The notes under the pieces: model-generated | Seen by the model: only the letters and a program-made list of their open reading frames with translations | The model's database searches: none | What the model was told of the DNA's origin: nothing | Part shown: in pieces, positions 33,501 through 45,500 of the stretch | Layout of the letters: every line of letters begins with the position of its first letter | Position numbering within the stretch: position 1 is the first letter of the stretch | From: Baylisascaris procyonis | Taxonomy: Eukaryota > Nematoda > Chromadorea > Rhabditida > Ascarididae | Assembly: GCA_037389465.1 (NCBI GenBank) | Contig: JAZARR010000153.1 | Coordinates: 2,961,001 to 3,025,000 of the forward strand | Reading direction: 5' to 3' | DNA: 64,000 bases | Program-made: the position numbers and the translations under genes

Positions 33501-36500
33501 TCAGCAACATTCTGCAGCACTTCATCATCAGCGTGTTTCTCGATTATGCTCTCCATAACGTCCATCAAATCGTCCAAATGCTAAAAATGGAAATTCCGAA
33601 ATACAGTAAACACTAAATAAAACCCCAACAGCGCTTTTAAACCCACAATTACGATTAAATAATACTGCAAACTAAACGAGGATATCAACAAATTAAATCA
33701 TGAAACTGTGAATTCGTATGTTTCGTTAATACCGCGAATTAGCCTCACTAATCAATACCATGTCCTTAAAAAAACTGGGTAAAATAAAATCAAACAGAAT
33801 GCAAAAAATTTCGAAGGAAAGAAAAAACAAAAAGAAAACAACCTTCTCAAGTCGTCCCGCAAGATATATTTCCAGTTGGAAGTGCAAAGCAATCGTAATT
33901 AGATTAGCCACCTTGTCACGATCGGCAATGAACTGCAAACATATCACAATACAGATCTATTACGATTAATGAATACTATTCTAATTCTATTAGTAGCATG
34001 TATATAATTCTATTCTGAGTGCCACATGCCAACACAGCAAGCACGTCAACATAGCCCGTGCATTTTTATTTAATTAAGCAACATCGACTCAAAAGAACGA
34101 ACTTTACATATTCATAAAAAAAAAATTGAACATAATGAATCTAACCGACAAATATAACATAAGCTACACATCTTATGCTCTATTCTGCCAAATTTAGTTG
34201 ATAGATGATATGCCTCAGTGCTGAACTTTTCACTTGATCCTTATGTTTCTTATAATAAAATATAAAGGGCAGTGCCTCCTAACGACCAAGTGTAGTACCT
34301 GGTATGGCGTATGACATTGTAAAATACCCGGCACATATTCAATTGTGCATAACAGTGCACACAAGCTTGAACAGCTATAAGAAGCCACTCTCACAAAAAC
34401 GAACAATAAAAAAAAACGAAGGACCCACTCGATGAAGCAGCTGAGGTAGCAGTGGGATGAGAACCTCAGAAATCTTAGCTTTATCCTCATTGAGAACTCG
34501 ACTCTCTTTGACCGTCGCAGTTCCCTTCTTGATCTGCGATCGACCCACTGGTGCCTCTCCTGTGGCCGTCTGCTTCACTGCACATACCAATACCTCGATC
34601 AATTCACTATCAAAACGATCCGCTGAAATAATGTGTTATAGCTATATATCAACAATCAAGAACACGAAATATTCCAAACAATGCACAACAATGGATGCCA
34701 ACTCCAATATCTTCGGTATGTCACTTTGCAAATCAACAACACAAACTAAGCCGACTCGCAAAAAACCATTTATACTTGCCCCTCATGCAACCGAAGTATG
34801 TCCGAATCGATGCAGCTGATATCCTCCAACCACTTCATCTTCACATTGTTAGTGAAAAACGAGCATAACGCCGAATTTTTGAATAATCTACGCATCACAC
34901 AAAACGAAGTGAACTATGTTCAATGGCGATTATCTCTCATCCTTGGCTATGTGGTTTATGCTTTGAATTTCAATTCATTCAGTAAGCAACGCTACAATTG
35001 ATACCCTCAAACAACAGCGAGAAAACTGCTTCAGCTCTTCGTATTGAGAAGTGAGAATACAGTAAATGGAAAGGGCTAACTCATTGAATGCAATAGTAAT
35101 TGTCAATGTCAGGGCATAACAGAAAAAAGTGAGGATAAAACTTTGTGCGAAGACCTCGGGTGAAGAACAGATGAAAACTTTTAGTTTGAGGTACTCGAAA
35201 CCTTCAATAAAAAGAAACTCAGCACCAAGATCACTAAAATCAAACTCCTCTTCCGCTCAAAAAAAATTTTTTTTTCTTCCCTGTCCCCCACTGGTAACTC
35301 TTTTGTACCACATACTAATCCGTGCCTCAGGTTGCCAAACTGCCGATAGTAATCCCTTAGGATTTAAAATAGAAACAAAATACTGTCCAATTTTTAGCAT
35401 TCAAACCGTTGCATTGTTCAATAGCCAAATCTCGACATATCCTCATAATCTTCTAAAATTTGTCGACTTCCTTCACTTCCTAAGATACGCCGCCGCCATC
35501 AACCTGGCAACGGTTAATGACGTTCTCTATTTAAAAACGAAACCGTGGAATAAAAAAGCGCCTTTAGCAGCAAGAGCGAGCACTTATTTATTAGCGCAAA
35601 TGTGTATGAAAATTCGTAAGTTGCAGGAAAAAAGAAACCTTCCCCAGAAAGTAGCAGGTCGGCCATCGTTTTCCAATCCTTCATCATCGGGTTTGTGTCG
35701 ATCAGAGCATCGACCAAGTAAGCCGCATGATCATGGCACTGCAAATAATACAAGCCACTCCACTCTAAAGAAAAAAATCACAAGCAGATTTTTGGGGCTC
35801 TTTAAGAATATTTCGTTGATACTGAAAGTAAGACTACGAATGGGCTGATATCACTATTCTTGAAAGCAAAAGAACAAATTTGGAATAAACATTTTTCAAC
35901 ATTATCAATTAGGAAGCACTCCGTCGACTGTCCACCTAGTTGTCCGGTCAATACGGTGGAAGTGGAAACTGCGTTCGGATATTCATGCATAGTCGACGTT
36001 CACGACCGCCATTTTTCAGTAGGTTTCAACTAGTACTACTCGTGCAGGTAGCAAAACACCTAGATGGCCCGTGAATAAACCAATTGCTAATGTACCGCCT
36101 CACAGGACGTTTTTATAACAAGTTGTTCAGCGTTGTAAGAACTTAATAACCTTTCAAAAAATTAAAAAGCTGAGATATGATCCATAATAACTAACTACCC
36201 AATCGCAGCAAGCCTGTCCTCACAACTTCATTAAAATGTTTGGCCTAATAAAACGTTTGGCCCTTTGCGAGTGTAAAGCTTTTGAGCGCAAATATAACTA
36301 AGATGCTTACCCAATTGATCGAAAAAAAAACTACTTTATAAACTAACATCGCCTTCAATAAAGAACTGAATGAGATCGATAATGAGTTCAGCATTCTCGT
36401 GCCCACGTCCACTTGCCGTATTATTTGCACGATGTTGGAATACCTTCAATATAATCATATAAAAATGCACAAAAACAACCCAACAAAGCTGAAAGGATGA

Positions 36501-39500
36501 AAAAATAAGCATTAATAATAAAAACATAAATAATAGAGCAGGCCAGAAGAGTTGAAATTATAAGTACTTATTTTTCTTTCGTAACTAACCAATTTCAATA
36601 ATAGCTACTTCAAATTTTAATAGAACTGAATTGTTCGCACAAACATTCTATATAACATTCATCTTGCAACTCGTGCTGTAGAAAATGAAAAATTCATTAC
36701 TGAACAGCTCACATTGGTCGGGATTGTCAAAGAACGAATGTTTTATGCAAATAGAAAAAGAATGAACGAAAAAAGAAACTTTTTTCCACCTTCTACTTAT
36801 TTGCAAATTCTTCGAATTCGTCTATTTCATGCACAAGTATAAGTAATAGTGCAAACTACATCCATCAAATTTTGCAGCTGTAATCTGCGCTTCTCGAGAC
36901 GGAACACAGAGATAGAAAAATACATAAATATGCTCATTTTTGCAACGCAAATTCATTAAGAGCGCACCAACAGTCACCAAGACGAACCGTGGAATTTTAC
37001 GTGGTTTCGAAAATTCAGCTTTCAATGAGAATTATAACCAGAAAACACAGTAGCAACTCAAAAAAAGACATCCGAAAATAAGAATGAAGATATACCTTTG
37101 TGTTGAGAAATTCACCAGCTGCTTGTGCTATACCTCGATGATTACAGTAAACGAGCTCATATATCGGCACACAATCTTTTAATTGCAGAACCGAAGGGAA
37201 CACTCTAAAAACACAATAACCTATATAATGCAAAAGTGCTGGAATAAAATATGGCGAATCATCAAATAATGCTATTTCCCTTAAATAGAACAACAAGACT
37301 ACACTACCCGCTTCCACTCAAATGAATTGAAAGTGGCGTGGATCCCTCATATCTAACTTAACAAAATTACTTATATGACTTTAGAGGTATTTTTGTATGT
37401 GAAATCCCTTAAAACATCCATGAAAGATTCATACAGGACGAACTGCCAAACAAACGAAGATTTTTAAAAGCCTCAATAAGATATCGATTCCCAAATATTC
37501 CATCCAGCATTTGCACAGCAAGATTCTTCAACAAAAAAGTTAAAAACGTTGCTGCAATTGGTCTTCTAGTATAAACGAATTCGAATTTCCTGATACAAGC
37601 ATGTTCGTTTGATTGGTCTTAGAAGGGGCTCGGAATGCAATTTCCCTCCAACTTCGAGATCTACGTTCACGAATTATAATCTTTCAATCTCCTGTCAAAA
37701 GCTGAAGAACCAAAGAGGTGAATTCAAAAAAAAAAAAAAAAAAGGCGTGAATGCACAAAGAATGTGTATATTGAAAAAAAACTCTGTTAGAAATACGAAA
37801 CAAAGGTGCATCCAATACCTGTAAATGAAGGTGAGCAATTGACAAGCGTGCATTGCTACCTCGTTGTCCTTATCCATAACCATACTCACAAGACGATCCT
37901 TGAACTTATTGGTAAACAACTCCAACTTTGCGATCACCTCTGGACGGTCATAGAGCGGTAGTAATGCCAGAATACATTTGTGACGCACATCACTCACCTG
38001 GAAAATTAATGGAAAGGTTATAGGAATTAAAAAAATATACATCGTTTTCTAATCTCAACAAAACAGATGTCCAACTATCATAATATCTGTGCAAAGAGTA
38101 ACAGGCGTCTAGTCTGTATGGTGACATAGGGGCATAGGACGCGCACGCAGATCGGATGCCGCTGGAAAAGATCCCAATTCGGATTGCAACATGTACTAAG
38201 AACGTATTAGCTAAACTGGAAATGCGTCATTTGCTTCCCCGATGTCAACAAAAAAAAGTTCGTTAGTTGCAATAGATGCCCTCAGGCTGTTATCGAAACA
38301 TATCCACTCATCGGAATAAATGCGTGAAAACAACAGACTTCTCTAACGAAGTCTCACTCATCTGTTCAATGTATCGAATTCTTTCCTTTATTTCCTTTCG
38401 GCACTATGACCTTTTCATGTTCACAACTGCCTTCTATTCCCTTCAAAAAGCCTGGAACCAGTTACTCAGATATTCATACGAAAAGATTTGATAAAAATTA
38501 TCGGATAATTGACCACATCGAAAGAAATCGCCAAATAGACGAAAAATAGAAAGGAAGCCATTGTAAAAGATGAAGTTCCACCTTATCGTACAATGACCAC
38601 CCAATGTATTTGAGGAAAGAATCTTCAAGAAAGTGCTCCGGGTAGACCTGCATCCATTGTCCAAGCTCATTTATGCAAATACTTCGAATATCCGGAAGTA
38701 CATCTCTGCAAGAGAGTTCTTTCATTGAGTAAACTGAAGCTTCACATACCAACGACTAATGGCTTGCATTTCTCACTGTCCTCCAACATCCGGCCAATTT
38801 GCAACAGATACAAGCTATAGGGAAATGATCGCTCAATATTTGATTGGATAAAAGGAACATCTTAGAACGAGTAGCGCTAAAAAAAGAGAACGAAATAAAC
38901 ATACATAAAGATTACAAGTTAACCACTGTGTCTAATAAATAAAACTAGTCGAACAGTTGCCAATAATTGAAGGCAAGTAATGCATCTGTAGACACATTCA
39001 TACGTACAATTTCAGTTTATAAACAGCGGCGATGGAAGTGAGAGACAAAACTGTCAGTCTTTGTTGGTCATTCAATATGCATATTCTTGTTTCTCTAATT
39101 TATAAACAAAGCTTACTGCGGTTCATAGGCCCCCTCCCCGAATCGGAAAGACAGGTGATCCGATGGTCAGATATCTTTGCTCTACGATCTTCTCCACTTT
39201 GGCTCAACTAGAATCATAAGTAATGCAACAGTGCTGATCTGCATATTTCTTCCCAAGCCAATTCCGTTTCTGCCATAGAAGAACTCGATGTTGCTTCAAT
39301 AACAAGCTGATCCCTACAGAAAGCACTTATCGATCACACATCCGACGCCCTCTCAACTATCACGGGGACTAACAAAGAAAGTAGAACGTCCATTAAGGAT
39401 AAATAGACACAATTATGCCAGAGAGTGGTTGCAACAAACCACTCAAAGTTTAATTCAAAGTGAAACTCACAAAAAACAATTAAAGGGATTTAAAAAAAAA

Positions 39501-42500
39501 AAAAAAACTAATGAAAATGCGAAATACTTACCGATAACGATGAACAAATACACTCTTGAAGATGTATTGCAACATCTGACGGACATCTTCCGTTTTCTCG
39601 TCAATCTTGAAATATATAGAAATGTTTATTAAGATTGCTGTTGCTGCCATTTTGTGCACATATAGAAGTATATAATGTTTCCCTTAATGAGAGATTTTGA
39701 ACCTTTAATAAAACCGAATGCAATTCTTGAATTCGAGGTAAATTTTGAAAAAGAAGAGTGTGATGGAGGATAAAACAAACAAAAATGAAAAGGATGTAAG
39801 GAGGTCGCATCAAATAATCCTTTCGAAAGGAATTCCTATTCAATTTAATTATATCAAACAATAACCGATCAATTCAACTAATGTTGTAAACGCTATGAAT
39901 GTTGATATCAACAACCAAAAACTCCATAAATTCTCTAGCCCTTCTCCCAACAAATAACAGATCGGAAAGAGTACGCTTAGGGTTTGTTTCTTGTACTTGA
40001 TTATAGATGGTGAGTCTTCACTAAACGCGATTGTAAAGATCGCTTCCAACAGATTTTTCAACTCAGGCAACACATGACGCCATCGAGAGAAGAGAATCAA
40101 AAGATTGACCGATGAGAAGGGACATCAAATCGATATAAACCAACATCGAATTGTTATTCAGCCGAGTTCAACATCAAAATCAACAAGACATCAAAATGCA
40201 TACTACTTACTTCACTTTTCTTGTTGATGAGTACATCGAGTCGCTCATTTGCTCCTCTCGCCTTTAGTTTCGCCTTTTCCGTTTCCACCTAAACCTCGGT
40301 CAAACACAGAATAAAATTAGAAGAAGTTCAAAACGCGGATATAATCTATGAAACAATATTACAGTCAAACAATACGCACAGGGATCAGTAAGAGCTCAAC
40401 CGGAAGTTTACGAAAACAGCCAGCCGTGAAAAAAATCAAATGACGATAATACGGCTACTGTAAAGCTTTAGACTAAACTACACCATAGAGAAGATGCTCA
40501 ATTTAAATGATGAAATCAAGTCCAATAACATTATTGGACGACTTTATTTTTCTCTTATGAGTTGAAATAATCCCACGGATAAATCGAATATTTACGTAGA
40601 AATGAATAAATACGATATCAACGATGCACTCTTTGCAAATATTACATAAAAATGCAAGATTGTTGATAGCTGACATATAAAAAAGCCTCAATTATTGTTC
40701 AAAAGTGACTAAAAGAATTACATATGAAAGCAATAACCTGTTTAGTGTTCTTCTCCTTTAGTGCAACTAGCTCGATCGCTACATCGACCAATGCTGACGA
40801 TAGCTTCATCGCTTGAAAAAAATAACTAATACAACAGCGGCAATAATTACGATGCTCTAGATGCTTACTCCCAACATTCATCTAATAATAACGAAACAAT
40901 ATTCAATGCCATTCGTGTTCACAGAATTTTTCGAATACCCGAAATTTCATTTTAGGCGCACCGTTGCGTATTTTGTTTGACTGAATGCAGTCTTTCTCGC
41001 ATTTGGCTGAACGTTATCCTCTAAGGTCGTCTACTGATTTGGAACTTCCGCTCACAGACAAATGGGATGATTTGAGAGAAATACAAAAAACTCGTTTCTT
41101 AAGAGAACAGTAGTTGAACTTTTGCGAATTAAGAATGAAGTGGCTAGTAATTAAATCCCCCCTCCCCTACAAAATTTCCTTTATGATTTCGTTTCTTCGC
41201 AGCAAATCGTTTGAGAAAACAAGTACTCACCAGCGAAGGTTGATGTGTGGCGGAAAGCACGAACTTGACTGTCTGCAAGACCAGTCAAAAGTTGGATAAC
41301 GCTGTCCATAAGGCGCTGATCAAATATATAGCTTGCCTTACACTTATTCACCAATAGCTGCAAATATAAGACAAAGTTGCCGCACTTTCATCGACATGAC
41401 ATCAAATAAAATCCATGAAATCACCGTTGATGTTGACAAGCAATAAAACATTTGTCACTGATAGCCCACCCACTACAGTGCAAACGGATGGCCAACGTCT
41501 GCTTGAAACGTCATCACTGACCACCGGAAAAGCTTATGGCCAGAAGAAACTTACAGAGTTTTGCCTCGACCACAGGCGTTAAATTTCTAGTACTGGCCAA
41601 TGACCATCAAATTCCTATCAACAGCTGCCGAAGAATATTTTCGACGTCCTCGCCAAGACTATTTTTAAGGATATTACAAACTTTTCGAAGGCGGCTATTC
41701 GAACAATGACTACTGTTGTGGTGGGCGACCGCGCTACGACTTAATTTGCATAAATCACCCTCAGTGATATCTGTTCTTCTCTGCTTTATTATATTGCGCC
41801 TTTTCTCTGGTTGTCTGCATGCTTCAAACCCGTTTGCTGTTATGTGCGTTGACTCTGATATATTGGTGGTTTTTCGTGTTCCTCAGTTCAGTCAGCTGGT
41901 TCAGTTACCCGGTGCGGTTTGGTGCACCGTTTCGGTCAGTCGACAGTAAACCTTCAAGTCCGCTCGGTAGCAACACTACAGTGGCGATCAGGATTCGAAC
42001 AGCAGGGATCGACAGCAAGATTCCAACAGCAGGGATCGACAGCAGTATTCGAGCAGCAAGGATCGACAGCAGTATTTGGACAAAAGGATCAACGGCAATG
42101 AACAGTGACCAACGATCGTCAGCAGCGATCGACAGCGAAGCTCTTCGAGCAATACTCGACGCTCAAGAGGAACGGCAGCAACGAACGCTCGCAGCCATCC
42201 TGGAGTTGGCGGATCGGCAGCAGCAGGCGCTACTGGAGCGAGTGGAGCGGATGCTGACGGCTATCGGACCCACTGCTCCCCCTGCATCGACTGCTGAGTT
42301 TATCACAAACTCGCTGTCGACACGACTGCCGGAGTTTGCTTACGATCCAGACAATGGCGGCACGTTGACTTATGGTTCAACAGATACGAAGACGTCATTT
42401 CCAAAGACGGAGCGGCACTTGATGACGCCGCGCGGGCCCGTCTCATTGTTTCGAAGCTCGACGCCAGTACGTATGCCCGCTTCACCAACCACATTCTGCC

Positions 42501-45500
42501 AAGGAGAGCCTCCGAAGTCTCCTTCGAAGACACCGTCAAGACACTGAAAGAACTGTTCGGGCACAACACCTCAGTTTTTTCCCGTCGCTATATCTACCTC
42601 AGAACTCAGCGCAACGGCGAATCTCTCAATGACTATACGGGAATTGTTAATCGACGTCATGAGATGGCCGAATTCAACGCCATCACGCCGGAACAGATGA
42701 AGTGTCTAGTGTGGATCTGCCGCCTCCACACTCCAGAAGACGCTGATATTCGCGCTCGCGCTCTACGCAAAATGGAGGACAACCCACAAGCAACGCTCAA
42801 AGAACTCACTACCGAGATCCAGCAGTTTTTGAGCATCAGACAAGATGCCAGGCTCCTGGACAGTCCTTCACCATCGCTCCAGCAAGAAATCAATGCCGTC
42901 AGTACCAAGAAGAAGCGCACACAGAACCCACCTTCACCCTGTTTCCGTTGTGGCAGTCTACACTGGGCCAAAGACTGCAACTTCCTCAACAAAGCGTGCC
43001 ATGATTGCAAACTCATCGGTCATAAGAGAGGCTTCTGCAAGAACTTCACCAAGAAGAAGAGGCAGAATTCGAAGAAGAAGCGAAGAAAGGCGAACAACGT
43101 CACAGTTATTGCCTCCACTATGGCAGACATCGCGCCAATCAACCGCATTTACCGGCAAGTCCAGATCAACGGCGTTACAGTTCAAATGCGCCTCGACACT
43201 GGAGCCGACGTCACTTTACTCAGCGTCAAGGATTGGATCGCGATCAATCGTCCGAAATTGCGTCCACCAATTGTCAAGCTGAAGTCCGCCAACAACAAAA
43301 ATATCAAAGTTCGAGGATATTTTGAGTGCGACTTCGAAATCGACGGATACAAAGGAAGAGGAAACTGCCATGTCGCGGATACCCAGTCACTTCTTGGCAT
43401 CGACTGGATAGCCCAAAATGAACCCCTCTTCCGAAGCCTCACAGAAGGGTTTATATGCGATGTGTCGGCCACGACACTAAACCATCTCCGCTCCACGCTC
43501 ATTGCAAACCTACAGAAGCAATTCTCTACAGTATTCAAGCCAGGACTGGAAAGCTGCACCAAGTCTAAAGCGCACCTTACATTGAAGCCGGACGCAAAGC
43601 CTATTTTCCGAAAAAGCAGCCCTGTTCCGTATGCTGCTCAATCTCGCATCTCACAGGAGATCGACCATCTGCTGGCTGCAGATGTGCTGTCCGCCACCAA
43701 TCACGGAATTACGCATCTACGCTCCCCTCCGTTCCACCCGCAAAGCAATGGTCGGGCAGAACGCTTTGTGGATACGTTCAAGCGTGCACTCCTTAACTTG
43801 AAGGGGAAGGAACCGACGGTCGATGCACTACAGACCTTTCTGATGGCATACCGGTCGACGGCTCGTCCGTCTGGACCGAACCACTTATCGCCCGCAGAAA
43901 ACTTCTTGGAACGCCAAATGCGTACCATTCTCGATCTGATGATGCCGCAGACCGATATTGTCAAAGGGCTACGCGATATTAAAATGGAAGAACAGTTCAA
44001 TCGTCATCACGGTTCTCGTCGCCGCCATTTCAAGGTCGGTGATACCGTTTATGCCAAAGATTATCGAGGACCGAAAAGTACCTGGATACCTGGCACCGTC
44101 GCACGCAAATTCGACAACGCGACCTATTCTGTGCGTTGCGGAAACCTTTGGACGCGTCACATCAACCAGCTACGATCGCGCACAAAGACGCCGACTCTCG
44201 GTCAATTACTGGACGGATTCGACCTGCCGCTATTCAACTCTGACACCAGCGTCGCAAATCCAGTACCAGAGTCTCCTACGCCGTTGGTATGCCTCCGTCG
44301 CTCAACGCGTGTTCGCCGCGCTCCCACTCGTCTTCATATGGACCCCACAAAGACGACGTACCGTTCGTAACTCGAAAGGGGAGGTGTTGTGGTGAGCGAC
44401 CGCGCTATGACTTAATTTGCATAAATCACCCTCAGTGATATCTGTTCTTCTCTGCTCTATTATATTGCGCCTTTTCTCTGGTTGTCTGTATGCTTCAAAC
44501 CCGTTTGCTGTTATGTGCGTTGACTCTGATATATTGGTGGTTTTTCGTGTTCCTCCGTTCAGTCAGCTGGTTCAGTTACCCGGTGCGGTTTGGTGCACCG
44601 TTTCGGTCAGTCGACAGTAAACCTTCAAGTCCGCTCGGCAGCAACACAACAACTACCAAAAAATATCTCCTCCACTGAATGAAATTGGACTTTATAGAAA
44701 ACCTTCAAGTGAGAAAACAGCATCACTTTGCTCCTAAATTAGCAAGAGAGGTGCAAGAAGAGAGTTGGAGAAAGAGGAACAGGACGTTTGCACATGACGT
44801 TGATTGATTTTTGAATGAAAGGGAAAGGCACTAAAAACTTTGCAAGAAAAAAAATGGAAATGAGAGAAGAAAAACAAGGCCAGCAAAAAGCGCAGAAACA
44901 TTGGAAGGAAGTAGCAATGCCTTTGTGAATAAATGCAAAAAGGACGATGCAATGCCCTATTAGCTATTAAAATGAAGGTGCAATATCGTTCCTCCCTCCC
45001 ACTCTTCTGCTCGCTTACTATGCGAAATTCCGATAGCCACGATCTTAGAGCTAGCGTAATGATCAATACTACGTGAAAGCATCAGATCGCGAATATATCA
45101 TTGCATGAAAGTGCTCATCTGAGTTGGACGCAACTTGCTACGAAAATATCACTTCGGAAGAACAGGTCATTATATAAACGAGATCCGTCAGATAAAACAT
45201 TCCTCACCGTAATAAATAAAGCAAAATTTTGCTTGAATTTCTTCCATTGTGGACCTGGCATAACGAGAGGATAATCACCCGAATCTTCATCGAATTGTTC
45301 CGTCATGCGACGAATTATCTCACTGCAAATTAACAAATGAATAGCGATTCAACATCGCATAATGCCCAAAATCCTGCATTAAATTGCAAGTACGGTTTAC
45401 TGCAATTTCGAACGTATTTAAGTCAGGTTCAACTTCAATGCGTATTCCTGATGAAAAATAATTCATTTGAACGTTTTTCCAATCCCTCTCTCTTTCTTCA

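Larger units (their letters stand above)
21564..33932 (-). other. scc-3: scc-3 exons 16-27: C-terminal HEAT repeats and RG-repeat tail
   Basis: Exons: 16, 33932-33843; 17, 33580-33476; 18, 33248-33091; 19, 32100-31929; 20, 27262-27173; 21, 26552-26414; 22, 24878-24610; 23, 24522-24403; 24, 23888-23755; 25, about 22881-22703; 26, 21944-21869; 27, 21677-21564. Matching blocks include [12 protein letters not shown] (16), [18 protein letters not shown] (18), [11 protein letters not shown] (23), [21 protein letters not shown] (24), [19 protein letters not shown] (25) and LKYLERH (26). Exon 27 ends in a run of RG dipeptides and [11 protein letters not shown]. Exon 24 leaves phase 2 while the best start of exon 25 needs phase 0 or 1, so a small exon between 22890 and 23750 is probably missing from this model. 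Exon 22 begins with about 45 residues that have no counterpart in human STAG. Confidence 0.85.
41714..44651 (+). mobile_element. Ty3/Gypsy LTR retrotransposon with internal pol deletion, in scc-3 intron 5
   Basis: A complete insertion of 2,938 bp, antisense to scc-3. It has two 267-bp LTRs (TG...CA), a tRNA primer-binding site at 41982-42000 directly after the 5' LTR, a polypurine tract at 44374-44384 directly before the 3' LTR, and a 5-bp target duplication ACTAC (41709-41713 and 44652-44656). The coding part joins gag, protease, a stub of reverse transcriptase and the integrase C-terminus. It is about half the usual 5-6 kb of Gypsy elements. It cannot copy itself alone, but the ends needed for mobilisation by a relative are present. 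Confidence 0.93.

Noticed and set aside
35129..35848. 239-codon open frame on the + strand
   Set aside because: It overlaps scc-3 exon 14 on the other strand and shows no domain. The minus-strand exon has clear STAG homology, so this is a shadow.
39849..40100. Minus-strand frame with LLEAIF that looks faintly like the STAG LLxAIF helix
   Set aside because: It lies in the intron between exons 8 and 9. Exon 9 already supplies the [16 protein letters not shown] block with matching phases.
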